Notes under the pieces: model-generated
What the model was told of the DNA's origin: nothing
The model's input: only the letters and a program-made list of their open reading frames with translations
The model's database searches: none
Assembly: GCA_019635485.1 (NCBI GenBank)
Contig: JAHBZL010000046.1
Coordinates: 1 to 37,896 of the forward strand
DNA: 37,896 nucleotides
Direction of reading: 5' to 3'
DNA from: Piscinibacter sp.
GTDB taxonomy: Bacteria > Pseudomonadota > Gammaproteobacteria > Burkholderiales > Burkholderiaceae_C
Made by a program: the position numbers and the translations under genes
Shown here: positions 16,059 to 25,300 of the stretch, piece by piece
How the letters are laid out: each line of letters starts with the position of its first letter
Position numbering within the stretch: the stretch's first letter is position 1

Positions 16059-16915
16059 GCGACGCGGATGTGCAGGTGCGCCTGGCCGGTCTGGCGGTGC
16101 ACCCGGTGAAGTCGTGCGCCGGCATCGCGCCGGCCGAGGCGCTGGTGGCGGAGACCGGCCTGGAGTTCGACCGCGCGTGGATGGTCGTCGACGAGGCCGG
16201 CCGCTTCGTCAGCCAGCGCGAGCTGCCGCGCATGGCGCTCGTGAAACCGGTGCTGCGCCTGCACGACATGATCCTGCGCGCGCCGGGCATGCTGGCGCTG
16301 CACATCGCGCTGGACACCGTCGAGGCGCCGGTGCGCGCGACGGTGTGGAACGACGAGGTCGCGGCCTACGACATGGGCGACCTGGCGGCGCAGTGGTTCA
16401 GCGACTTTCTCGGCAGCAAGCTGCGCCTGGTGCGCTTCGATCCGGAACACCGCCGGCTGTCGGACCGGCGCTGGACCGGCCCGCTGGAGGCCGAGAACCA
16501 GTTCAGCGACGGCTTCCCGATCCTCGTCGCGTCGACCGCCGGGCTGGCCGAGCTGAACCGGCGGCTGGCCGCGGCCGGCCACGCGGCGGTCACGATGGAG
16601 CGCTTCCGGCCCAACCTCGTGCTCGACGGCCTGGACGCACACGGCGAGGACCACCTGGACGAGATCCGCTTCGACACGCCCGACGGCCCGGTGCGCCTGA
16701 AGCTCGTCAAGCCCTGCTCGCGCTGCTCGATCCCCGACGTCGACCCGGCGACGGCCGACACCGGCCACGCCGTCGGCGACACGCTGGCCGCCTACCGCGC
16801 CGACGCGCGCCTGGACGGCGCGATCACGTTCGGCATGAACGCGATCCTCCTGGAGGGCATCGAGCGCACGCTGCGCGTCGGCATGGAGGGCGGGGCCGGC
16901 TACCGCTTCGAATGA
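16055..16915 (+). CDS. MOSC domain-containing protein (mARC/YcbX-like)
   Basis: A 286-residue protein with an N-terminal MOSC_N beta-barrel (residues 8-125, beginning VRLAGLAVHPVKSCAGI) and a MOSC domain (about 140-285). The molybdenum-cofactor cysteine is probably Cys221 in VKPCSRCSIPDVDP. Homologues such as mARC and YcbX reduce N-hydroxylated compounds. This protein lacks the C-terminal 2Fe-2S domain found in YcbX, so an external electron donor is expected. The GTG at 16055 overlaps the AsmA stop (GTGA) and has AAGGGA 8 nt upstream. The last codons overlap the EamA start (ATGA). No molybdenum-cofactor genes are nearby. Confidence 0.88.
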   Translation: MSDADVQVRLAGLAVHPVKSCAGIAPAEALVAETGLEFDRAWMVVDEAGRFVSQRELPRMALVKPVLRLHDMILRAPGMLALHIALDTVEAPVRATVWNDEVAAYDMGDLAAQWFSDFLGSKLRLVRFDPEHRRLSDRRWTGPLEAENQFSDGFPILVASTAGLAELNRRLAAAGHAAVTMERFRPNLVLDGLDAHGEDHLDEIRFDTPDGPVRLKLVKPCSRCSIPDVDPATADTGHAVGDTLAAYRADARLDGAITFGMNAILLEGIERTLRVGMEGGAGYRFE

Positions 16916-17805
16916 CCCGCGTCGGCAACCCGGCGCTGTTCGCGGTCTGTGTGCTCGTCTGGAGCACGACCTGGTACGCGATCACCTGGCAGGTGGACAC
17001 GGTCGCGCCGGAGGTCGGCGTCGCGGCGCGCTTCGCGCTGGCCGGGGCAGTGGTGCTGGGCGCGCTCGCGCTGCGCGGGCAGCCGTGGCGCTTCGGCGGG
17101 CGCGAGCACCGGCGCTTCGCGCTGCAGGGCGTGCTGCTGTACGGGCTGTCGTACGTCGCGGTCTACCACGCCGAGACCACGCTGGTGTCCGGGCTGGTCG
17201 CGGTGGGCTATTCCGCGTCGCCGCTGGTCGGCGGGGTCGGCAGCCGGGTGCTCTACAGGACGCCGCTGGGTGCTCGCTTCGTCGCCGGCGGGTTGCTCGG
17301 GCTGGCGGGCGTGGCCCTGATCTTCTGGCCGGAGTTCGGCCGGGCCGTCGCCACCGAGGGCACCGGCGCAGGCGTCGCCTTTACCGCGGTGGCGGTGCTG
17401 CTGTCGGGCGCCGGCAGCCTGGCGGCGAGCCGCAACCGGCTGCAGGGCCTGCCGCTCTGGCCGACGCTCGGCTGGGGCATGGTCTACGGCGCGGCGAGCG
17501 CGGCGCTCGTCGCCGCGCTGCTCGGGCGCAGCTTCGCGCTGCCGCTGGCGCCGCTCTGGTGGACCGCGCTGCTGTACCTGGCTTTGGCCGGCTCGGTGCT
17601 CGCGTTCGCCTGCTACCTCACGCTGGTCGAACGGCTCGGCGCCGGCCCCTCGGGCACGATCGGCGTGATGACGCCGCTGCTGGCGCTCGTCGTGTCGCTG
17701 GCGTTCGAGGGCTACCGCCCTGGCTGGATCGCGCTGGCCGGGGCTGCGCTGGCCGTGCTCGGCAACGTGTGGATGCTGCGCCCGGCCGCGACGGCCGCCC
17801 GCTGA
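16912..17805 (+). CDS. EamA/DMT-superfamily transporter
   Basis: A 297-residue membrane protein with about ten hydrophobic segments arranged as two EamA repeats (residues 5-140 and 150-290). The opening NPALFAVCVLVWSTTWYAITWQV and the internal LSGAGSLAASRN and TLVERLGAGPSGTIGVMTPLLAL are typical. Members export amino acids, nucleotides or other small metabolites; the substrate is not predictable here. It starts with an ATG at 16912 inside the MOSC stop (ATGA overlap), so it is the third gene of a coupled trio. It converges with the pirin gene, with 21 bp between the stops. Confidence 0.88.
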   Translation: MTRVGNPALFAVCVLVWSTTWYAITWQVDTVAPEVGVAARFALAGAVVLGALALRGQPWRFGGREHRRFALQGVLLYGLSYVAVYHAETTLVSGLVAVGYSASPLVGGVGSRVLYRTPLGARFVAGGLLGLAGVALIFWPEFGRAVATEGTGAGVAFTAVAVLLSGAGSLAASRNRLQGLPLWPTLGWGMVYGAASAALVAALLGRSFALPLAPLWWTALLYLALAGSVLAFACYLTLVERLGAGPSGTIGVMTPLLALVVSLAFEGYRPGWIALAGAALAVLGNVWMLRPAATAAR

Positions 17806-17826
17806 GGCGCGCCGCCCTGCCCGGGT

Positions 17827-18702
17827 TCACTCGGGCCGCCGCGGCGGCAACGGGATGAACTCGGTCTCGCCCGGCACCTTCGCGAAGGCCTGCGCCTCCC
17901 AATCGTCCTGTGCCTGGGCGATGCGCTCCTTGCGGCTGGAGACGAAGTTCCAGACCATGAAGCGGTGCCCGAGCGGCGCACCGCCGATCACGACGACCCG
18001 CGCCCCGCCCTTCGCATGCAGCACCGGTTGCCCGTGCGCCGGCAGCACGGCCATCGTGCAGGCGGGCACGGCCTGGCCGCCGAGCTCGATGTCCGCGTCG
18101 GTGCTGTAGACGGCGCGCTCCTGCGCCGCGTCGGGGATCGCGATCGAGCCGCCGGAGGCCAGCGCGATGTCCAGGTACAGCGTGGGCGACAGCGTCGCGA
18201 TCGGCGAGGTCGCGCCGAACGCGCTGCCGATCAGCACGCGCACCGCCGCATCCGGCAGCACGACCTCGGGCAGCGCCTGCGCCGGCGTGTGCTGGAACGA
18301 CGGCTCGTCCTCCTCGTGTTCGGCCGGCAGCGCGCACCACAGCTGCAGGCCATGGCTGCGCCGCGGCTTGTCGCGCAGGTCCTCCGGCGTGCGCTCGGAA
18401 TGCACGATGCCGCGCCCGGCGGTCATCCAGTTGATCGCGCCGGGCTCGATGCGCTGCACGACGCCGGTCGAGTCGCGATGCATCATCGCGCCCTCGAACA
18501 GGTAGGTCACCGTGGCCAGACCGATGTGCGGGTGCGGCCGCACGTCGTGGTTGTCCGACGGCTGCGCGGCGATCGGACCGAAGTGGTCGAAGAACAGGAA
18601 CGGGCCGACCGCCTGGCGCTGCGCCGACGGCAGGCTGCGGCGCACCATGAAGCCGCCACCGAGATCCTTGGCATGGGGGCGAAGAAGTACCGCTTCGGTC
18701 AT
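17827..18702 (-). CDS. Pirin-family protein
   Basis: A 291-residue bicupin. The N-terminal cupin has the metal-binding pattern RPHPHIGLATVTYLFEG and the later GRGIVHSE, matching the His-His...His-Glu iron site of pirins. The C-terminal cupin is recognisable from GARVVVIGGAPLGHRFMVWNFVSSRKERI. Bacterial pirins such as YhhW can act as quercetinases, but many have unknown roles. No signal peptide is present, so it is cytoplasmic. The start ATG at 18702 follows a GGGAG ribosome site. Its gene is divergent from the C13 peptidase (56 bp between the starts). Function beyond the family is not claimed. Confidence 0.92.
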   Translation of the reverse strand: MTEAVLLRPHAKDLGGGFMVRRSLPSAQRQAVGPFLFFDHFGPIAAQPSDNHDVRPHPHIGLATVTYLFEGAMMHRDSTGVVQRIEPGAINWMTAGRGIVHSERTPEDLRDKPRRSHGLQLWCALPAEHEEDEPSFQHTPAQALPEVVLPDAAVRVLIGSAFGATSPIATLSPTLYLDIALASGGSIAIPDAAQERAVYSTDADIELGGQAVPACTMAVLPAHGQPVLHAKGGARVVVIGGAPLGHRFMVWNFVSSRKERIAQAQDDWEAQAFAKVPGETEFIPLPPRRPE

Positions 18703-18744
18703 CGGCGTGCTCCCGCGTGAGATCGGCCGAGTGTAGGGCGCGGC

Positions 18745-18750
18745 TACAGT
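18745..18750 (+). promoter_or_regulatory. TACAGT -10-like hexamer 8 nt before the C13 peptidase start
   Basis: TACAGT is separated by exactly 8 nt from the ATG at 18759, so transcription would start at or just before the start codon. No clear -35 is present. The same spacing is seen at 13675 and 34302. Confidence 0.35.
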
Positions 18751-18758
18751 CGCCGCCC

Positions 18759-20222
18759 ATGTCCTCCCCCAGCGCCCTTTCCCCGTCCCTCGCCACCGGC
18801 GCTTCCCTGCCGCCGCAGGACACCGAACCCCTGCGCCCGGGCGCGCTCGGCCGCTGGTGGCAGCGCGGCGCACGCAGCGCCTTCCTGCGGGCGCCGGACT
18901 GGCGCGGCCTGCAGTGCACCCCCGCGCTGCTGGTATGGCTGGTGGCCGTGCCGTTCGCACTGGGACTGCTGGTCGAGCGGCTGTACATCGTCGGGCCGGC
19001 CAACTTCTACTGGCCGGCGCTGCAGAACCACGGCTGGGCGAGCGCGGTCGCTGCCTGGGTCTGCTGGCTGCTGGTGCCCCGCGCCGGGACCGACGCCGAC
19101 GACGGGCGCGCGCCGAGCGCCGGAGCCCTGTTCGGCATGCTCGCGGCCCAGACGCTGACGCTCGATGCCCTGTTCGCGCTGGTCGCGGTCCCGCTGGTGC
19201 GCGAAGGCGCCTGGCCGCAGGACGGCGGCCTGCTGGCCTGGCTGGCGTGGCTGCTGCCGATCGCCTGGGTCGCGGCGGCCCAGGCCCGGCTTCTCTGGCA
19301 GGGCGGGCGCCGCCGGCCGGGGCTGCGTGCACTGGCGATCGCGCTGATGACCGGCGTGCTGCTGGTCGGCCAATGGCTGCAGCCGACACGGGCCTGGTAC
19401 CCGGCCGAACCCGAGGAAGGCGCCGGGCGGCCGGAAGCCTTCCGCCTGACGCAGGAGCTGTTCGAGGCGCAGGCGCCGGTGCTCGACCGGCAGCTGGACG
19501 GGCTCGCTCCGGCGCGGCCGGGACAGGTCGACGTGTTCGCGCTGACCTTCGCCCCCTACGCCGACGCGGACGTGTTCCTGCGCGAGAGCCGCCTGGTGGC
19601 GGGGGTGATGGCCGAGCGCTTCGGCGCGCAGGGCCGCACGCTGCAGCTCGTGAACCACCGCGCGACGAACGCGGAACTGCCCTGGGCGACGCCGCTGAAC
19701 CTGCAGCGCGCGATCCAGCGCATCGCCGCCCGCATGGACCGCGACGAGGACCTGCTGTTCATCCATCTCACCTCCCACGGGGCGCGTTCCGGGGCGCTCG
19801 CGTCGGGCTTCTGGCCGCTGAGCGTGGAATCCGTGACGCCAGCGCTGCTGAAGTCCTGGCTCGATGCCGCCGGCATCAGGCACCGGATCGTGTCGGTCTC
19901 GGCCTGTTATTCCGGCAGCTGGATCGCGCCGCTGGCCGACGAGCACACGCTGGTGATGACGGCTGCGGATGCGGACCACACGTCCTACGGCTGCGGGCGG
20001 CGCTCCGAGCTGACCTTCTTCGGCCGCGCGATGTACGACGAGGAGCTGCGCCGCGGCTGGTCGTTCGAGCAGGCGCACGCCCAGGCGCGCCAGGTGATCG
20101 AGCGGCGCGAACGCGAGGCCGGCAAGGACGACGGCTTCTCCAATCCGCAGATCCACGTCGGCAGCGCGATCCGCCCATTGCTCGAGCGGCTCGAGCAGGA
20201 ACGGCGCGCGGCACCGCACTGA
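18759..20222 (+). CDS. Membrane-anchored C13-family (caspase-like) peptidase
   Basis: A 487-residue protein with about four or five N-terminal hydrophobic segments (roughly residues 48-205, e.g. LLVWLVAVPFALGLLVERLY and LRALAIALMTGVLLVGQWL), followed by a C-terminal peptidase domain of the caspase/legumain clan. The catalytic dyad is His340 in LFIHLTSHGARSG and Cys383 in IVSVSACYSGSWI. The PF01650-type region ends with VIERREREAGKDDGFSNPQIHVGS. C13 enzymes in eukaryotes are legumain and GPI transamidase; bacterial membrane versions are uncharacterised as far as I know. Its substrate is unknown. It lies between pirin and ychF with no obvious partner gene. Confidence 0.82.
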   Translation: MSSPSALSPSLATGASLPPQDTEPLRPGALGRWWQRGARSAFLRAPDWRGLQCTPALLVWLVAVPFALGLLVERLYIVGPANFYWPALQNHGWASAVAAWVCWLLVPRAGTDADDGRAPSAGALFGMLAAQTLTLDALFALVAVPLVREGAWPQDGGLLAWLAWLLPIAWVAAAQARLLWQGGRRRPGLRALAIALMTGVLLVGQWLQPTRAWYPAEPEEGAGRPEAFRLTQELFEAQAPVLDRQLDGLAPARPGQVDVFALTFAPYADADVFLRESRLVAGVMAERFGAQGRTLQLVNHRATNAELPWATPLNLQRAIQRIAARMDRDEDLLFIHLTSHGARSGALASGFWPLSVESVTPALLKSWLDAAGIRHRIVSVSACYSGSWIAPLADEHTLVMTAADADHTSYGCGRRSELTFFGRAMYDEELRRGWSFEQAHAQARQVIERREREAGKDDGFSNPQIHVGSAIRPLLERLEQERRAAPH

Positions 20223-20233
20223 CCCCCGGCGCC

Positions 20234-20239
20234 TAAAAT
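20234..20239 (+). promoter_or_regulatory. TAAAAT -10-like hexamer upstream of ychF
   Basis: TAAAAT lies in the 53-bp gap after the C13 gene, 36 nt before the ATG at 20276. It would give a leader of about 30 nt. No good -35 is visible, so this is a weak call. Confidence 0.35.
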
Positions 20240-20275
20240 CCCGGCCTTTCCAGCGGATCCCCCGAAAGCGCCTCC

Positions 20276-21370
20276 ATGAGCCTCAAGTGCGGCATCGTGG
20301 GCCTGCCCAACGTCGGCAAGTCCACCCTCTTCAACGCCCTGACCAAAGCCGGCATCGCCGCCGAGAACTATCCGTTCTGCACCATCGAGCCGAACGTCGG
20401 CGTGGTCGAGCTGCCCGACCCGCGCCTCGCGGCGCTGGCCGGCATCGTCAAGCCCGAGCGTGTCGTGCCGGCGATCGTCGAGTTCGTCGACATCGCCGGG
20501 CTGGTGGCCGGCGCGAGCAAGGGCGAAGGGCTGGGCAACCAGTTCCTCGCCCACATCCGCGAAACCGACGCGATCGTCAACGTCGTGCGCTGCTTCGAGG
20601 ACGAGAACGTCGTGCACGTGGCCGGCAAGGTCGACCCGATCGCCGACATCGAGGTCATCCAGACCGAGCTGTGCCTGGCCGACCTCGCGACCGTCGAGAA
20701 GAGCCTGGCGCGCTGGAGCAAGCAGGCGCGCGCCGGCGGCGACAAGGAGGCCCAGCGGCTGGTCGACGTGCTGAACAAGTGCCAGGCGGCGCTGAACGAG
20801 GCGAAGCCGGTGCGCAGCCTCGACTTCAGCAAGGAGGAGCAGGTGGTGCTCAAGCCGCTGTGCCTGATCACCGCCAAGCCGGCGATGTTCGTCGGCAACG
20901 TCGACGAGCACGGCTTCGAGAACAACCCGCTGCTGGACAAGCTCCGGGCCTACGCCGAGGCGCAGAAGGCCCCGGTGGTGGCGATCTGCGCGAAGACCGA
21001 GGCCGAGCTCGCGGACATGTCCGACGAGGACAAGCTGCTGTTCCTGCAGGAGATGGGGCAGACCGAGCCGGGCCTCGCGCGGTTGATCCGCGCGGCCTTC
21101 AAGCTGCTCGGGCTGCAGACCTACTTCACCGCCGGCGTGAAGGAGGTGCGAGCCTGGACCATCCACATCGGCGACACGGCGCCGCAGGCGGCCGGCGTGA
21201 TCCACACCGACTTCGAGCGCGGCTTCATTCGCGCGCAGACCATCGCCTACGACGACTTCATCGCCTTCCAGGGCGAACAGGGCGCCAAGGACGCGGGCAA
21301 GATGCGCGCCGAGGGCAAGGAGTACGTGGTCAAGGACGGCGACGTGATGAACTTCCTGTTCAACGTGTGA
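20276..21370 (+). CDS. ychF: Redox-regulated ATPase YchF (Obg-family)
   Basis: A 364-residue P-loop protein. The G1 motif is GLPNVGKST (residues 8-16). G4 reads NVDE instead of the GTPase NKxD, which fits the family's preference for ATP. A helical coiled-coil insert follows (about 130-200), and the C-terminal TGS domain (about 280-364) contains [39 protein letters not shown]. Known YchF/OLA1 binds ribosomes and affects oxidative-stress responses and leaderless-mRNA translation. It is very highly conserved and the full expected length is present. The ATG at 20276 is preceded by a weak site (GAAAGCG). The next gene, an aldo/keto reductase, begins 68 bp later. Confidence 0.98.
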   Translation: MSLKCGIVGLPNVGKSTLFNALTKAGIAAENYPFCTIEPNVGVVELPDPRLAALAGIVKPERVVPAIVEFVDIAGLVAGASKGEGLGNQFLAHIRETDAIVNVVRCFEDENVVHVAGKVDPIADIEVIQTELCLADLATVEKSLARWSKQARAGGDKEAQRLVDVLNKCQAALNEAKPVRSLDFSKEEQVVLKPLCLITAKPAMFVGNVDEHGFENNPLLDKLRAYAEAQKAPVVAICAKTEAELADMSDEDKLLFLQEMGQTEPGLARLIRAAFKLLGLQTYFTAGVKEVRAWTIHIGDTAPQAAGVIHTDFERGFIRAQTIAYDDFIAFQGEQGAKDAGKMRAEGKEYVVKDGDVMNFLFNV

Positions 21371-21438
21371 CATGAAGGCATGGTTCACCCTTGTCCTGCC
21401 TTTCATGGCGCTGGCGGGCCAGCCGGGAAAGGGAGGTG

Positions 21439-22335
21439 ATGGAGGCTGAGCGGCTCGCCGCCGGCGGCCCGGCGCTCTCCCCCATCGTCGCAGGCGCCTG
21501 GCGCATGGCCGATTGGGGCTGGTCCGCGCAGGAGCGGCTGCGCTGGATCGAGCAGTGCGTCGAACTCGGCGTCACCAGCTTCGACCACGCCGACATCTAC
21601 GGCGGCTACGCCGTCGAGACGCTGTTCGGCGAGGCGCTCGCCCTGGCGCCGGCGCTGCGCGAGCGGCTGCAGCTGGTCAGCAAGTGCGGCATCCGGCTGG
21701 TCGACCCGGCGCGCCCGGCGCACCGGGTCAAGCACTACGACACCTCGGCCGCGCACATCGTCGCCAGTGCGGAGGCGTCGCTGCGCGCGCTGCGCACCGA
21801 GCGGCTGGACCTGCTGCTGATCCACCGGCCCGATCCGCTGCTCGACGCCGATGCGGTGGCCGGCGCGTTCGAGGCGCTGCGCACGGCCGGCAAGGTGGCG
21901 CATTTCGGCGTCTCGAACTTCACGCCGGCACAGTTCGAGCTGCTGGCCAGCCGCACGCCGCTCGTGACCAACCAGATCGAGCTGCACCCGCTGCAGCGCG
22001 GCCCCCTGCACGACGGCACGCTGGACCAGCTGCAGCGCCTGCGCCTGCGCCCGATGATCTGGTCGCCGCTGGCCGGCGGCGCGCTGTTCGCCGGCGGCGA
22101 CGACGCGGCGCGGCGCGTGCAGGCGGCACTCGGCGAGATCGCCGCAAGGCGTGGCTGCACGCCGGCCACGGTGGCCTTCGCCTGGCTGCTGCGCCTGCCG
22201 AGCCGGCCGCTGCCGGTGGCGGGCAGCCGCCGCATCGAGGCGCTGCGCGACGCCGTCGATGCGCTGACGCTGACGCTCGACGCGCAGGAATGGACGGCGA
22301 TCTGGCAGGCCGGCAGCGGCCACGAGGTCCCTTGA
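21439..22335 (+). CDS. Aldo/keto reductase (YdhF-like)
   Basis: A 298-residue TIM-barrel NADPH oxidoreductase. Catalytic residues are all visible: Asp and Tyr in FDHADIYGGY, Lys in LVSKCGI, and His in LLLIHRPDPLL. The C-terminal cofactor-binding part includes PLPVAGSRRIEALRDAVDAL. The closest family in E. coli is YdhF, whose substrate is uncertain. I chose the ATG at 21439, directly after GGGAGGTG; the spacing is short, but the codons before it (CLSWRWRASREREV) look unlike the family. It ends in TTGA overlapping the histidine kinase start, which points to co-transcription. Confidence 0.88.
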   Translation: MEAERLAAGGPALSPIVAGAWRMADWGWSAQERLRWIEQCVELGVTSFDHADIYGGYAVETLFGEALALAPALRERLQLVSKCGIRLVDPARPAHRVKHYDTSAAHIVASAEASLRALRTERLDLLLIHRPDPLLDADAVAGAFEALRTAGKVAHFGVSNFTPAQFELLASRTPLVTNQIELHPLQRGPLHDGTLDQLQRLRLRPMIWSPLAGGALFAGGDDAARRVQAALGEIAARRGCTPATVAFAWLLRLPSRPLPVAGSRRIEALRDAVDALTLTLDAQEWTAIWQAGSGHEVP

Positions 22336-25300
22336 ACCCGTCCGCCTCGCTGCGCCTGCTGGCGGTGGTGCTGGGCACGGCGGTCGCGTACGCCGTGGCC
22401 GGCATGCTCGCGCTGCAGGTGGCGGTGCCACCGAGCTACGCGTCGCCGATCTACCCGGCCAGCGGCATCGCGCTCGCGGCGGTGCTCGTGTACGGCGCGC
22501 CGGCCGCCGTGCCCGCCACGGTGCTGGGCGCGTTCATCGTCAACGCGTCGCTGAGCGCCCAGCGCGGCACCCCATCGCTCGCCGCCCTGGTGGTGCCGGG
22601 CCTGATCGCGCTCGGCGCCGGGTTGCAGGCCTGGGCCGGCGCGGCGCTGGTGCGGCGCTTCGCGCGCGCGCCGCAGTCGATCAACGATCCGCGCGACATC
22701 GCCGTGCTGCTCGGGCTCGGCGCACTGGCGGCCTGCACGATCAGCAGCAGCATCGCGACGCTGGCCCTGTCGCTGGGCGGCGCGCTGCCGGAAGCCGAGC
22801 AGTTGCGCACCTGGTTCACCTGGTACAGCGGCGACGCCCTGGGCACGCTGATCGGCGCCCCGATCGCGCTGACGCTGATCGGCCGGCCGCGCGAGGACTG
22901 GGCACCGCGCCGCCTGTCGGTGGGCCTGACGCTGACCCTGACGACACTGGTGCTGGGTCTGGGCATCTGGCAGGTGGCGCGCGTGGACGAGGCCCGCCTG
23001 CGCGATGCCTTCGAACGCGATGCGAGCAGCGTCGCAGCGGTGCTGCGCTCGCGCCTGCAGGAGCCGCTGCATGCGCTGGAGGCGGTGCGCAGCGTGTTCA
23101 TCGCCTCCAACGACGTGGATCGCGGCGAGTTCCGGCGCGCCACCGCGGCCTGGCTGGACGACCCGGCGTTGAGCGCGATCGGCTGGTACGAGCGGCTGCG
23201 CCGCGCCGACGTGCCGGCCTTCGAGGCGGCGACGCGGGCGGAGGGGCTCGAGGGTTTCCGCGTGTTCGATCGCCCCGACGCCGGCGCCCTGCCGGCCGCC
23301 GGCGAGGTGATCGCGATGCGCTACATCGAGCCGATGGCCGGCAACGCGGCGGCACTGGGGGTCAACGCGATGTCCGTGCCGGCGGCCCGCGCCGCGATCG
23401 AACGCAGTACGCGGCACGACGAGGCCGTCGCCAGCGCCGGCTTCCCGCTCACCCAGGTGCCGGCCGGCCAGGACCGGACCGGTGTCGTGGCCTACCGCGC
23501 CGTGTATGCCGGTGCGCCCACGACCGAGGCCGAGCGCCAGTCCAGGCTGCTCGGGGTGGTGTTCGTGACGGTGCGGCCGGGCCTGCTCGTGGAGGCGCTC
23601 ATGCACGAGTTTCCGGCCGCGCTGCGCGTCTGCATCGTCGACGCCGATCCGCAGGCTCCGTTGCGCCGGCTCGCCGGCCCACCCGGTTGCGAACAGGCTC
23701 CGGACAGCCGCTTCCTGACCTACGACAAGCCGTTCGCCTATGCCGGCCGCCAGTGGATGCTCGGGGTCTCCGCCGACCGGCGCGCGCTGCCCGCGACACG
23801 CGCCGCCAACGCGTGGCTGTTCTCGATGGTCGGTCTGCTTGGTGCGGCGATGCTCGGCGCGCTGCTGCTGACGGTGACCGGTCGCACGCGCCGCATCGAG
23901 GCCGCGGTGCGCGAGCGCACTGCCGCACTGCAGGCCGAGGCGCTCGAGCGCGAGCGTGCGCAGGCCGCGCTGCGGGAGAGCGAACAACGCTTCCGCAACA
24001 TCCTGAACACGGTGCCGATCGGCGTGATCTACACCGACCTGCGCGGCAACGTGAAGCAGACCAACCCGCGCTTCTGCGAGCTGACCGGCTACAGCGACGA
24101 GGAGCTGCTGGCGATGACGGTGCCGCAGTTCACGCACCCCGACGACACGCCGCAGGACGTCGAGCTGTCGCGCGCGCTGGTGCAGGGCGAGGTGCCGCTC
24201 TACCGGCGCCAGAAGCGCTACGTGCGCAAGGACGGGCGCATCGTGTGGGTCCAGTCGATCGTCACGCTGCTGCGCGACGAGGAAGGGCAGCCGCGCCGCA
24301 TCGTCGGCGTCGTCGAGGACATCACCGAGCACCTGCGCCTGCTCGAGGCCGAGAAGGCGCGCGACCTCGCCGAGGCGGCCAACCGCGCGAAGAGCGATTT
24401 CCTCTCGCGCATGAGCCACGAGCTGCGCACGCCGCTGAACGCGATGCTCGGCTTCGCGCAGCTGCTCGACCTGGACCGTCGCCATCCGCTGCCCGCCGAG
24501 CAGCGGCCCTGGGTGGCGCAGATCCAGCAGGCCGGCTGGCACCTGCTGGAGATGATCAACGAGGTGCTGGATCTCTCGCGCATCGAGTCGGGCAACGTGC
24601 GGCTGCTGATCGAGCCGGTCAACCTCGCCGAGCTGCTGGCCGCGAGCGTGGCGATGGTGGATGGGGACGCGCGGCGCCGGCACATCGCGCTGAGCACCGA
24701 GCTGGCCGACGGCACCGGCGTACTGATGGGCGACGCGACGCGCGTCAAGCAGATCCTCGTGAACCTGCTCAGCAACGCGGTCAAGTACAACATCGACGGC
24801 GGGCGCATCCACGTCGCGACGCGCCTGGCGGACACCCACACGGTCGAGCTGGCCGTCACCGACACCGGCCTGGGCATGACGGGCGAGCAGCTCGCGGACC
24901 TGTTCCAGCCCTTCAACCGGCTTGGCCGCGAGGAGTCCGGTCAGGAGGGCACCGGCATCGGCCTGGTCATCAGCCAGCGCCTGGCCGAGTTGATGGGCGG
25001 TTCGCTGCGCGCGCGCAGCACGGCCGGCGAAGGCTCGTCGTTCATCCTGGCGCTGCCGCGCGCGCTGGAGCCGGACACGGTGCCGTCCGACCTGGACGGG
25101 CTCGCGACCGAGCTGCCGGACTACCACCGGCGCATCGTGCACTACGTCGAGGACAACGAGACCAACGTCGAGGTGATGCGCGGCATCCTCGCGCAGCGCC
25201 CGCAGGTGCAGATGGAGGTGTCGGCCTCCGGCGCCGAGGCGCGCGCGGCGATCCGGCGCAGCCTGCCGGACCTGGTGCTGCTGGACATGCATCTGCCGGA

